A stretch of DNA of 64,000 nt from Venturia oleaginea (Eukaryota; Ascomycota; Dothideomycetes; Venturiales; Venturiaceae): assembly GCA_013176395.1 (NCBI GenBank), contig JABMLP010000018.1, positions 1,227,631 through 1,291,630 of the forward strand. The letters are read 5' to 3'. The translations under genes were made by a program, and so were the position numbers. Shown one piece after another: positions 46,752-57,335 of this stretch (position 1 is its first letter; each line of letters starts with the position of its first letter). The notes under the pieces are model-generated. The model did not search any database, was not told the origin of the DNA, and worked only from the letters and a program-made list of their open reading frames with translations.

Positions 46752-48989
46752 ATGTACGATGAACACAGGGTCAAGATTTACATCGGCCTGAGTTTCACGC
46801 TTGGTGTTCTCTTGACTCTCGGCTTCAAAGATGTCTATCCAGATCTCGAAAGAAGATATCGCCGAGGACGTCGAGGGACTTCAACATGGAGCGACCCACT
46901 TGGCCGATTTCGTGGGTTCTCGGAGAAGGTGACGCTTCAAGATAATGAAGCAAATCCATCACTAGTAGGGAAGGCCAATGTCGAGATACCAGAAGGGATA
47001 GAATCCACGATTGGAAACACGCCATTATTCCGTATCAAATCCCTTTCAGACGCCACAGGATGTGACATCCTCGCAAAAGCAGAGGTAGAAAAGGTTTCCT
47101 TCATCCAATCCTCCTTATCTCATATTCATCTCTAGTTCCTCAATGGCGCAGGCCAATCCCCGAAAGACCGCGTCGCCCTAAATATAATCCTCACAGCCGA
47201 AGCAGCTGGTCTCTTAACCCCTCAATCCGGCGACACGATCTACGAAGGCACTGTAGGCTCAACTGGCATTTCCTTAGCAACCCTCTGTCGCGCACGGGGC
47301 TACAAAGCACATATTTGCATGCCCTCAGACGTCGCTGTCGAAAAATCCGATCTCCTAGAAAAGCTGGGTGCGATTGTGGAGAAAGTACGGCCAGCACCTA
47401 TTACAGATCGCAATCATTTTGTGAACTTGGCGAAGAGGAAGGCAGAGGAACATACGCGGGATGATAGTAGACCGGGGAGGGGCATTTTTGCTGATCAGTT
47501 CGAGAATGAAGCGAATTGGAGGGCGCATTTTGAGGGTATGTATTTAAACTTTCCTCTCGTTCTAATCTTTCTCTTTATGTCAACATTACTTGAAGCGAAC
47601 GCTTCGCGGCCAGGAAGAAACGCCCGATATACAATCCCGCCTGGCCTTCAATTCACGTCGCTTCAGGAAAACAGCTATAAAAGTATGACTGTCTCTTATT
47701 GATGTTCAGTATCGCTAGATTCCTGGCGACTTGCTTTTGACACATAGCCCGAAATTTAGCGATATAGATCTGAAATCAGGAAACGTCAAGCCCAAAGAAG
47801 AACTTAGATTCTAAGTAAAGATGAAAGGGTCGTGAACTAAGGGCCCCACTGTGCAGTCTTCATGTTCTCAACAGCTAGACACACGAATCAAGACGCAAAG
47901 TTCATTCCCGGCTTCAATCTTTTCCCCCTAGCCATTCCCGCAAACCCACCATCTCCATCTCCATCTCCATCTCCATCTCCATCTCCATCTCCATCTCCAT
48001 CTCCATCTCCATCTCCATCTCCATCTCCATCTCCATCTCCATCTCCATCTCCATCTCCATCTCCATCTCCATCTCCATCTCCATCTCCATCTCCATCTCC
48101 ATCTCCATCTCCATCTCCATCTCCATCTCCATCTCCATCCCTCCCTCACCCCCTTCCTCAAATACAAACCTAACACCCCCCAGCCACCGGCCCAGAACTC
48201 TACACCCAGTGCTCCCACAAAATCGACGCCCTCGTTCTCGGCGCAGGCACAGGCGGCACAATAACAGGTCTAGCCCTCTACCTAACCCCCCTCCTCCCAA
48301 ACCTCCACATCTGTCTAGGTAAGTTACCACCCCTCCATCCCCCTCACACTATCCCTCCACCAAAAACCAACCCCCCCTAACCCTCCCAAGCCGACCCGCA
48401 AGGCTCAGGCCTCCACAACAAAATAACCCACAACGTCCTCTTCTCCCCTACCGAACGCGAAGGAACCCGCCGCAGACACCAAACAGACACCCTAGTAGAA
48501 GGAATAGGCTGCAACCGTCTAACCCAAAACTTTGCAGCCGGTAAGATTCCCTCCCTCCCATCCCCCTCCCCCCATCTCAACACACCCCTAAACATTCAAA
48601 CAGGAATGCACACCATAAAAACCTCCATCAGCGTCCCAGACACCGAAGCCCTAGCAATGTCCCGCTACCTTGTCCAAAACGACGGAATCTTCATAGGTTC
48701 CTCCAGCGCGGTAAATTGTGTCGCGGCCGTGCGGACGGCGTTGAAATTAGGGCCCGGGAAGAGGGTCGTGACGATTTTATGTGACAGTGGGACGAGGCAT
48801 TTGTCCAAGTTTTGGAAAAAGCAGGCGGGTGTGGGGGGAAAGGATGCGATTACGCTTGATGATGTGTTGGCTGGGAAATGGGGAGGTGAGGAGGGGGAGG
48901 GGGTGTGTGAGAAGGATGGGGGGAAGAAGGTGGAGGAAAGGGAGGAGGAAGGCGGGGCGAGTGATCGGGAGTTGAGGTTACTGACTTAA
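46752..48989 (+). CDS. Cysteine synthase 2 (PLP fold II, membrane-anchored)
   Basis: PLP-dependent cysteine synthase-like enzyme of the fungal type with an N-terminal membrane segment (IYIGLSFTLGVLLTLGF), usually placed in the mitochondrial outer membrane. Exons fit 46752-47084, 47136-47535, 48184-48318, 48391-48540 and 48604-48989, giving 467 aa. The PLP-binding lysine is in FLNGAGQSPKDRV, the phosphate-binding region in TVGSTGISLA, and GAGTGGTITG is conserved. It ends with a Lys/Glu-rich tail. Intron 2 is 648 nt and contains 32 hexanucleotide repeats (47949-48140); the other introns are 51-72 nt. All splice borders are GT-AG and the frame closes, so the repeat does not break the gene unless it impairs splicing. 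Confidence 0.92.
47949..48140. repeat. (CCATCT)32 minisatellite inside an intron
   Basis: 192 bp of a perfect 6-bp unit, only the last copy being CCATCC. It lies within intron 2 of the cysteine synthase gene. Because the unit is a multiple of three, it creates long repetitive false frames (Ser-Pro on +, Glu-Met or Trp-Arg on -). Confidence 0.97.
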
Positions 48990-49156
48990 TTGATCTTCCC
49001 CGCTTGTAACGCAATGGGGGAGAAGGTAGAAACAATAGCCAGAGCATGCATCATTTGCTTCATACTACATTAATATCTCAATCTATCCAGTGAACCATAA
49101 AAGCCAGACCTCAGTTATGGTGCCGTGGTCTCATCCTTCAGACTTTTCAGCGCCAC

Positions 49157-51585
49157 TCAATCGAACACAAGCTGACTATTAGGATCTTCCTGCCACCTCT
49201 CCACGTCAACCTCAATGTCTTTGTCTTCTACTACTTCTTTTCCTTCTTCCTCCTCCTGTGAATCTGGAATGATCTCAGCCTCGGAGGCACAAGGCACTAA
49301 TCTTGAACCTCTTGTCCCGGAAGACGCAGCAACAATTCTCAAAGCAGATTTCCTCTGCTGTGTCGCCTTCTCTCGAGGCATCGGAGTAACCTTGAGCGTA
49401 GTCTCATCAACAATGGTCACACCTCCATGGGTCGCCTCCCGCGGCGAAAACCTTCTAATTTTAACAGGTCCATCCTTGGACGTGATTACAGGGCCATCAG
49501 CACTCGTACTTCCACTGTCCAAACGTCTTTGAGCGCCAAAAGCAGCAAGACTCTTCATTGCTCGTGTCTTCATGACGGCGTCTGACTCAATCGTAATTGA
49601 CGAATCTCTGCGTGGTCTAGCCTCTCGCTCTCCCCTTGGTTTCGAAGTGTGTTGATCTGATGGCGATGTTGAAGTATATTGCTCGGTCAGGGCAAGAAGC
49701 ATGTCCAGCTCCGTTCTTCGGCGTTTCTTTGACTCCTTTCTGGATTCAGGTTCTGCCAATACTTCTGCTATTGTTTCTATGGCGGCTTCCTTTGATGACT
49801 CGTCCTCGGAACCCAAAGGTTGCGGTGGCTCAGCATCAGAATCGGCTTTCAATTCATCGACTGCAATAGGCGTCGAAGAATCGCTTTCTTTGTGCTGTTC
49901 TGAAGTCAGCATCTTTAACTTTCCCCTCCTATAGCGCTTGAGTCTTGGTGACTGCACGATCCGGGCACGGGTTTTGTCTCTGTCCGTGTCCACACTCTCT
50001 GATACTGCAACAGGTCTCATCGTTATTACGACTCTTGGTGACAGCCTTCTAGTAGGAGTCGGCGATGGCAATTTCGGAGAATCGGCTTTTGGAGATGACG
50101 CTCTCAGACCACCGTCTTGTGGCGCTGATGTTGTTGGTGTAGTGGCTCTCGGACAGCTGACATTTGAGGTGCTGACTTGGGGTGATGATTCTTTCTGGAA
50201 ATACTCTGTCGGTGACGGTGCTCTGTAAGCATTTTCTAAGGGGTTTGATGCTACTGGAGTACTGAATTTTGGGGTGCTGACAGGCTGTGATGATGCTCTC
50301 AAAGCGTGGGCTTTTGGTGATACTGCTTTCAGTGGTGATGCCCCCATGGTACTGGCTCCTGGTGATGATCGTTTCAGACTACTGACTTCCACCCGATGAG
50401 GCGTCACAAAAGAGCTCAATTCATCCTCAGACGCGTCATCGTCTGGCGGTAATTGCGACATCTTCAAGATGGACCTAGCAGGGGATCTCTTTCTCGCACC
50501 TCCGGTCTTGACCATGACTTTGGACGAGTGTAATGCCATTAATCGCTGAGGTCGTGCCAATGGTGTTCCCGACTCTCCCCTCTTGATCGGCGAGGATTGT
50601 AGCTTTCGCCCCAGCGCACCCTTTGATTGACCGTCCCTCTTTACTCCTGTATCTGGTATGCGGCGTCTCTTGAGCGCGTGCGATTGAATGGAAGACATTC
50701 GAGGCTCCGGCGATTGTGTGTGGATTCGACCATGTCCAACAGAATGAGAAGGGGTAAGATCGTCGAAACGGCGTTTGAGCGAGGTTTGAGGAGATAATGC
50801 TGGTAGTATCTAGACAGAAGTGTTAGTAACTAGGCATGCACAACGTTTGAAGCGGAGGGGATCCTACCTGTCTCGACTCAGGCAACGGCTGTGGTGCTCC
50901 CTGTCCCGGTAAAATCTGTCCGAGCATAGCCAACATCTGTTTCTGCAAAATAGAAGTCATAGAATTCACAGCCACTTCCAGCTGCGGAAACAAAGGTGCC
51001 TCAAACTTCCTCTGTTCTCCAATTGACATCGGCGAGAGCTCCGCAGCCGGCAAAGTAACCAACGCCATATCCACATTCTCCTCCCCCGAAACCAATTGTC
51101 CCTGTCCCTCTTCTTCCAAAACCTCACCACTCTCATCATCCATCTGAGGAGCCTTGACAATATTAGCACAATTCTCCCCCTCGCAATACCTCTAAACTCA
51201 CCACACCCCTTAATACCATAATCTCCCCCTCCGTCAACATATCAATACCCAACTCATCAATCTCCTCCTCATCCACCACAAATCCTCCTTCTCCCTCATC
51301 CTCGTCACCATCCTCCCCCCAAGCACAAACATCATACGCCGGATCCAATTCCCCCCGCATATTACTCAAATGCCCATTATCAACCACCACCTTCCCCGTC
51401 TCAAGATCAATCACATCCCCCACATCCTCGAAATCAAACGAGTAGCGCTCGATTATATCGGCGAAGCGGTTTCGGAGGCGGAGAGCGTTGTGGCGGCGTT
51501 TGCGGTTGAAGTCGGCGAGTTCGTGGGCGCGGGCGCGGTCTTTGAGGGGGATGTAGGCTGGTTGTTCTTGTTCTTGTGGTTGCAT
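49157..51585 (-). CDS. SCM3: Centromere protein Scm3 (CENP-A chaperone, HJURP homologue)
   Basis: Histone chaperone that deposits CENP-A/Cse4 at centromeres. Exons fit 51202-51585, 50868-51143 and 49157-50809, totalling 770 aa. The start MQPQEQEQPAYIPL leads to the Scm3 domain: RFADIIERYSFDFEDVGDVI, then DLETGKVVVDNGHLSNMRGE, the diagnostic block. An acidic stretch (EDGDEDEGEGG) follows. The remaining 500+ residues are disordered, Ser/Pro-rich and basic, with short repeated phrases (e.g. SPKADSPKLPSP), as in Pezizomycotina Scm3 proteins. An upstream in-frame ATG at 51720 would add 45 residues, but the 51585 start places the domain as in relatives. No defects seen. Confidence 0.88.
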
Positions 51586-51990
51586 TTTGAAAACATTGGG
51601 TAGGTGGGCTGGTGGGAGAGTTATCTGTCGATGGGAGTTTGGGAGACGCGATGTTTGCAGATGCGTTTCTCTGGTCACGCACGCTAAGAGATTACGGGTA
51701 AATTTTCCAGAACACCGCATTCAGTTACCATATTATAAGATACAAAACACCATTCCTCGAGATGGACCTCATAGTCAAATCCCCGATTCAATCAAATCAC
51801 AATCACCAAATGGGACCACTCCCATCCTTCACCCACATCCCTGCCACGACAGCCTTCGCAATGAATTTAATCCTAATCGCTATTCTAACGCCATCCCACA
51901 AGTCTCAAATCCCCCCCTCATTGTTCAAAAACATCTGGCCCATAATAACAAACAAATATACCTTTCCACCACCCGCTTCCTCCCATATAC
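51586..51990. other. Short intergenic between SCM3 and Cys-rich gene
   Basis: 405 bp between the SCM3 start and the stop codon of the next gene on the same strand. Nothing recognised beyond upstream sequence for SCM3. Confidence 0.5.
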
Positions 51991-52890
51991 CTACTCAACA
52001 CCCAAGAGTGTGACATCGACTGTTGCTCTTTTGGAAGAACCACAGGAAGAGACACAGGGTTTGCTTTCCGGGCTTTTACATGAACTGAAACATAGACAAA
52101 TATTGGGATCGTTCCTTCTTTCGTTGAATCTGTGTAGGCAATTACTGACGCACCTATCGCATACAGATAGTACTTGCCGTTGCTCGAGTTGGTTGGAAGG
52201 AGGGAGCGCGTTGGAATCGATTTCGGTTTCGCTGTTATCCAGAAGTTCGACGTCGGCTGTTCCAATCGCTCTTTTGACACGACCCGGGGCACCCGGGCCA
52301 CAGGAAGAGACACAAGGTTTGCCACCCTTGCTTTTACATGAACCAAGACATAGACAAAAAGCGGGATCGTTCCTTTTGCTGTTGAATTTGCCTAAGCAAC
52401 CACTGACGCACGAAGCGCATTCAGTTAATTTTCGTTTCTCGAGTTGGTTGGAAAGAGGGAGCGCGTCGGAAGGAGGGAGGGGGTCTTGTATTGCATGAAG
52501 TTCGGAGCGATGAAGCGGGTTGGAACTTATATCGCGGTCATCTAGAAGGGAAAGATCTGCTCCTCCTTCGACACCAATTGCTCTTGCTTTTTTGGACAGG
52601 TGACACTGAGCTGGGCACTTCTTCCCGGTCGACGGATTTGTACATCCAACGAGGCATATACAATAGGCCTCATTTCCTGGAATGTAGCTTTGTCCGCATC
52701 GTTCGCGACAAGTATCACAGGGAATCGGTGGTTTTCGTTGTATGGTCTCGAATTGGTGGGAGGGATAAAGCGGGTTGGGACTGGTGTCGAGGGTACCTGG
52801 AAGAGCAAGATCGGCTCCCGCTTCTTCGTTGATGGAGAGGGTGGCTGTGACAACGAGGGGGGACAGGAGGAAGAAAGCAAGAAGCTTCAT
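51991..52890 (-). CDS. Secreted protein with three 8-Cys repeats and dibasic sites
   Basis: 299 residues in a single exon. The N-terminus MKLLAFFLLSPLVVTATLS is a clear signal peptide. Three cysteine modules follow, near residues 58-95, 162-199 and 242-280, each C-x2-C-x3-C-x(11-13)-C-x-C-x3-C-x(7-8)-C-x3-C. Between modules are dibasic sites (SKKAR, GRVKR, SSKR and LEKR) followed by a recurring acidic spacer (GADLSLLD, ADVELLD, VDVTLLG). All 24 cysteines fall in the modules apart from none in the spacers. This architecture fits a Kex2-processed precursor releasing several small disulfide-rich peptides of about 45 residues. I know no family with this spacing. An effector, defensin-like or RiPP-type role is inference. 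A pogo element lies 260 bp upstream. Confidence 0.8.
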   Translation of the reverse strand: MKLLAFFLLSPLVVTATLSINEEAGADLALPGTLDTSPNPLYPSHQFETIQRKPPIPCDTCRERCGQSYIPGNEAYCICLVGCTNPSTGKKCPAQCHLSKKARAIGVEGGADLSLLDDRDISSNPLHRSELHAIQDPLPPSDALPLSNQLEKRKLTECASCVSGCLGKFNSKRNDPAFCLCLGSCKSKGGKPCVSSCGPGAPGRVKRAIGTADVELLDNSETEIDSNALPPSNQLEQRQVLSVCDRCVSNCLHRFNERRNDPNICLCFSSCKSPESKPCVSSCGSSKRATVDVTLLGVE

Positions 52891-53149
52891 CTTAGTTCAG
52901 TTCGTTTGGGAGTTGAATTCTATCTCGGTTCCTTTTGGAATCAATTGCATAACTGTGAATCTGGACGGCGAAGAAGGAATCAATTAAATACTACACTGTC
53001 CAAGTAATTGATGTTATTTTCAATTTGTTCAACTTGAAGAACGGAGGCGGAGGCACAATATCGACCTACGTTATACTAACTACTCTTAATTTAGCCGATT
53101 GGATCCCTTCGGTCCAGTGCTCAGATGTTCAAGGACTTATTTTTCAATA

Positions 53150-53993
53150 ACGTATTCGATCATCCAACCCATCAGATCACCCAACCGGTCAAAATTTCTT
53201 GGCACGATCATCTTATATTACTCTTCAATTTCATCGCTATTAACAATAGATTCTAAGTCCGTCGTGCTGCTATCTGATTCAGAAGATATCTCGATATCTA
53301 CTTTACAAGTTCGCGCATTATGCCCAGTTGCGCCGCAGTTCCCACAGCGCCGTTGAGTTGGTCGGGCTGTTTCTTGATCACCACTACCACGAGCCTTCTT
53401 CGATCCCTGAGGCGCTACAGACGCTTGGATTGGGATCCAAATTCATGAGTATTGCTTGGAGTCTTTGATTGCCACGGCGTTTCTGGGAGACGGGGTTCTG
53501 GCGGGGTACGTAGCCGTACTTCAAGGCGATCCAACACCACCTGCGCGTCGATAGGGACCAGCCCTACTGCCTCAAAGGCCTTTTGACAGTTCTCTTTTGT
53601 AAATACGTCGAAAAACGCGTCTTTGAAGGCAGGGAGAAAGCCTTCCTTGTTGATATGGTAGACGCGTTGGGAGTACTTGCGCTTCAACGGCGAGATGCAG
53701 ACCACATCAAGGGGCTGGAGTATATGCGACGAGTGCGATGGCATGCAGATGGTTATAATCTTATTTTCGAGGCAGTAGTCCTTGAAATCCTGGCTGAGAT
53801 GGCTCTCATGGCCGTCCAAAATAAGCAGCCTATACACCCCCACCTGCCGCGCCTTTGTATGCGCGTCAAGCTGAATTCTCCCTTCGTGTTGGAGTAGTAA
53901 CTCATTACGTTGTTGAGACATAGTAGAATAAGAAGAGTAGTTGGCAAATTTTGACCGGTTGGGTGATCTGACGGGTTGGGTGATCGAATACGT
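53150..53993 (-). mobile_element. pogo/Fot1-type transposon, copy 3 (844-bp deletion derivative)
   Basis: TA-flanked (53148-53149, 53994-53995). Inverted ends of about 50 bp begin ACGTATTCGATCA and agree over nearly their full length. The transposase remnant starts MSQQRNELLLQHEGRIQL at 53921, then jumps to DAHTKARQVGVYRLLILDGH and on to FGSQSK; a second gap precedes the zinc-knuckle end (53260-53400). Both the CENP-B HTH and much of the DDE domain are absent, so it is a non-autonomous derivative. It sits upstream of the secreted Cys-rich gene. Confidence 0.9.
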
Positions 53994-53995
53994 TA

Positions 53996-54440
53996 TATTG
54001 AAAAGACCTTATTGACTGGTGTCTAACCTGAGGTTGATAGAGGTCAATCCGCGGTGTCCGATGAGGCATCATGTTACGTTTCACTGCTGGCTACGTAGTG
54101 GTACTATCGTATCGGCCTTATTGAACAAGAATTGACATCCTTGTCGTGGCCCTTGCGTCGAATCGCCTGGTAGATGTTCCTAAATCTACCTACGAACTCT
54201 GGGTGTAGTATTGATCCCTTTCCTACCGAGAGATTTCGTACACTCCGCCCGCATTGGGTCGATCGACGAATATACCTATACAAGTAGGACATGGATATTT
54301 TGTTAAAGAGTAAACCCTCATATTCCCATATATTTCTTTAAGAAGATCCCTAATATTCTTCTAGGGATCCAAACTTTCTTAAACCACATTCATCGGTCCT
54401 AGCACACTCCACACAGGCGTTGGAAGTGCGAAAAGGGATA
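53996..54440. other. Inter-element sequence
   Basis: 445 bp without a gene or recognised repeat, AT-rich. Confidence 0.45.
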
Positions 54441-54624
54441 TGTTACTTACGGGGAACTCGTTTCTCAACACAGTTGATTATGTCAAGACCTTCTTGACAC
54501 CTATGTTCTCTTGTTCTGGTCCGCGGGTTTGGGGTATGGGCAATATCAGTCTGGAAGTACTTACCTTAAGTACCTTCCCTTACTCAGGTTCTTTGGAGGC
54601 TCACTAGATCCTAGCCGTCCGATG

Positions 54625-56176
54625 TTGATTGATTGATTGATTTTATCCTACTCGGTTGCAGCCGCTTAATCACGCAGCTATGTCCAGTTAGGAGGACTTC
54701 ATCAGACAGCTGACACGGGATATATTATATAATCCACCGCGCCCCACTTCGCCCCGTTCACTGAAACAAGACCAGCTGTCCCCTCGGTCCTTCCCGTTTT
54801 ATCTGTGCTATGTAGACTCCAAGAGGCAATGCCTCGTGTTTCGCTATCCTTCTACCTACAGTCTCCCTATAATGCTCAGCTTTGTCTATCTGTTTCGCCT
54901 TATCCCTCAAGGCTTGTGGGTTCCCTATGTCACGGCTAGTAGTAACTAATGAAAGGCGTGAGCAGCAATCAGGTATGGACTAAATGTGATAGTGAGCTAC
55001 AGGTAGCTATGTAAATGGGGGCTGGGGGCAAGGCCTACTTATAGGTCTTGCTGTGGCCCATGTACTGTGGCGCCTTGTTAGGTGCTTGGACACTGTGGTT
55101 GTTCCAGTAGCCTAGCAAGCCGTCACATGGCTCGTGTACTGTGGCGCCTTGTTAGGTGCTTGAACACTGTGGGTGTTCCAGTAGCCTAGCAAGCCGTCAC
55201 ACCCTAATTATGTTTCTGCTTGTGAAAGTTGCCTTACACCAGATTCCTATGTGGCAGTGTATTTGGTTGTGTAATGCTGGAGACACTAGTAACCATCGTA
55301 GTCGTGATTTCGCTGCTTGGGTGTGATACTCCGGGTATGCCCGTAGACGAGGCTGTCTGGTAGCTGCCGTATTGTATGGCGCCGATCGTGCTATAGACCT
55401 GCCGTCTTATAGTCGGAGCCTATCTGCTGCTAATCATTCTCCCTACTTGCTGTATCGCGGGCCTACTCTTGCCAATGCCATAACTGGGACGCAACAGTCT
55501 GGGGAGAGGCTCAAGGCTACGTCTGCCAGCTTACAAGGAGGGATTTGCCGCTAATAGGCTCCTTCTATGCGCCCTTACTGCTTACTATGTCGCGCACCTA
55601 CGCTTGCCACTGCCATAACCGGGACACAACAGTTTGGGGAATAGCTCAAGGCTCTGGACAACAGCTTGTAGCAGGACGGTTTGCTGAGACGTTGGAAGAG
55701 GTTGTCTAGTAATTGCAGTATTGTGTGGTGTCGATCGTTGTATGCCGGGCAACTAGTGTTCGAGTTGCGTGGAAGGTGATGCCTTTCTATCGGTGGCTCG
55801 TCGATTCGGGACGTCGCAGTGTTATCTGGGGTGATGGGCTGGTCGGGAAGCGCATCGGCGACTATGGGTTTGAAAAGTAACTGTGATGCTGTGGGGTATT
55901 TGAGCTCCGTCATCGTACCCCGTGTCGCTAGATGGTGACTAGATGGTTGCTGTTGTCTTTGGTGGACGCATCGTTCGTGTAGCTTGCTCGTGGTATTCGT
56001 GTGCTTGCTCTGCCGTGGCCGAGACGGCGACTCTAGAGGTACCTCATCGACGCTGAGGGACGCGCGATGGCGTCTAGAGGCCGGAGCGGCCACTGGCAGG
56101 TCTGTTTTGATGATCTTTAGATGATACTTCTGTAAATTCCAAGAATTGAGTTCTCGCTGTGTGTTTCTTGTTTTTT
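54625..56176 (-). mobile_element. Non-coding VNTR retroposon, copy A
   Basis: 1552 bp inserted in solo LTR B2 and flanked by perfect 13-bp duplications TAGCCGTCCGATG (54612-54624 and 56177-56189); the other LTR B copy has the site once. On the - strand it begins with an A-rich head (after 56176, then CACACAGCGAGAACTCAA) and ends GGATAAAATCAATCAATCAA, a (TCAA)n tail. Inside is a tandem-repeat zone with two roughly 130-bp modules (55480-55660). A further 75-bp direct duplication lies at 55053-55201. No long conserved frame; a 295-codon frame crossing the LTR boundary is chance. Tail plus target duplication suggest target-primed reverse transcription by a LINE-type enzyme. Confidence 0.8.
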
Positions 56177-56562
56177 TAGCCGTCCGATGTATCTCCCAAT
56201 TCAATTGTCGTCTAACCGATTTGATCCTCAGATCAATCCTGAACGCTTGTCGGTTAGTATGAAGGTTGGGGGTGGGCTTGCTTCGTATGCATATGACTTG
56301 TGCTTGATTGTATCTAAGTAAAAGGTCGTTACTGTAGTAGGTTGAAGAAGCTCCTATGTGAGAAACATAACATGAGATAACCACGAAGAGAGAAAGGAAA
56401 GTCTGTCCAACGTCCTCCATATATACCCTTCTGGTTCTGGGTGCCAAGGTGCATTCCCACACCTCTTGGCTCTTCCCACACTTCCCACACTGTGGGCAAT
56501 GCCAAGTGCTGTGGGAACTGTGGGAATATCACGTGACTCCTGCACATACTATTCTCTCTTAG

Positions 56563-56793
56563 TGTTGAACAGTGGCATGTCAGTCCTTGATACCTCAGGC
56601 ATATTACACGTGATATATGCCAAGGAATGCATTGACATGCATATATATGCATGCAGATGCTACGGTGTACTTAACCTCCTCAGTTAATACAGTCAAGTCA
56701 CAGGGTGACACTTGTTCTGTTCATCGGCTCCTATCGTTAAGTTCGTGTTGAATCTACTTCCGAATAACTCTGTTTTGCTCGTTCAGCTTAACA
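56563..56793. repeat. Nested solo LTR (family C)
   Basis: 231 bp, TGTTGAAC to CAGCTTAACA, flanked by perfect CTTAG duplications at 56558-56562 and 56794-56798, inside solo LTR B2. The first LTR B copy carries the uninterrupted site at 42223-42227. It has no partner elsewhere in the window. Confidence 0.88.
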
Positions 56794-56940
56794 CTTAGGA
56801 CTGATCTGGTTGCACCAGTCCCCTCTTGTGCGCCGAAACGATTCCCCTCTACATCAGTCCTAACAACAACTTCTTGTTATCCAACCATCCTCTGCAAGTC
56901 CCGCTGTCCCTGCTCTTCGGTCTTGAGGTGATCTGTAACA

Positions 56941-57335
56941 CTGGTGAAGAGTTTATCCTAGAATATGGAGGTGGAACGATAAACCAAACTATTATTGCGC
57001 TCTCGCAGCACGATTCATGCTATACGTTGGGGTTGGTCTATCCGTCGTTCTAAGAGCCCGGATTTTGGTGTAAAAGTCGAGTTCGTTGTTGAGCTGTCTG
57101 TTACGGGGCGGGTTCGGGTGTCAGGAGGAAGGAGCAGCAGCAGGAGCAGGTATCATTCAACAGGCTATTGTATACTATGGTCTCTACGGAATTAAAGGTT
57201 AGCTGCACATCATCTGCAGGGGGGTCTCCGGGGTTATAAATGAAGCTCAAACTACATGATATCATCGATTTTTTGGTGTTTTAAACCCACATTCAGCCAT
57301 TCTTACCATTAGTCATTCTTTTCATCCTCTCTGGA
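56941..57335. other. Inter-element sequence
   Basis: 395 bp; includes a TATAAATGAA motif near 57235 about 100 bp before the mariner-like start. No gene. Confidence 0.4.

Larger units (their letters stand above)
54441..56940 (-). repeat. Solo LTR, family B, copy 2, carrying two nested insertions
   Basis: The reverse complement of the LTR at 42081-42775: it starts (on -) TGTTACAGATC at 56940 and ends CCCCGTAAGTAACA at 54441, with four extra bases near the end. Removing the retroposon with its duplicated target (1565 bp) and the nested LTR with its duplication (236 bp) leaves about 700 bp. Flanks (GGATA, CTGGT) are not a matching duplication. Confidence 0.88.

Noticed and set aside
47862..48330. 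Long frames on both strands through the (CCATCT)n array (Ser-Pro repeats; Glu-Met and Trp-Arg repeats).
   Set aside because: They exist only because the 6-bp unit is a multiple of three. The array is inside a GT-AG intron whose removal gives an intact cysteine synthase.
54625..56176. Helitron interpretation of the non-coding element.
   Set aside because: Helitrons insert between A and T without duplication; here there are 12-16 bp duplications and a simple tail.
55575..56462. 295-codon - strand frame.
   Set aside because: It runs from solo LTR B2 across the retroposon boundary and its duplication. The matching region of copy B has stops, so there is no conserved protein.
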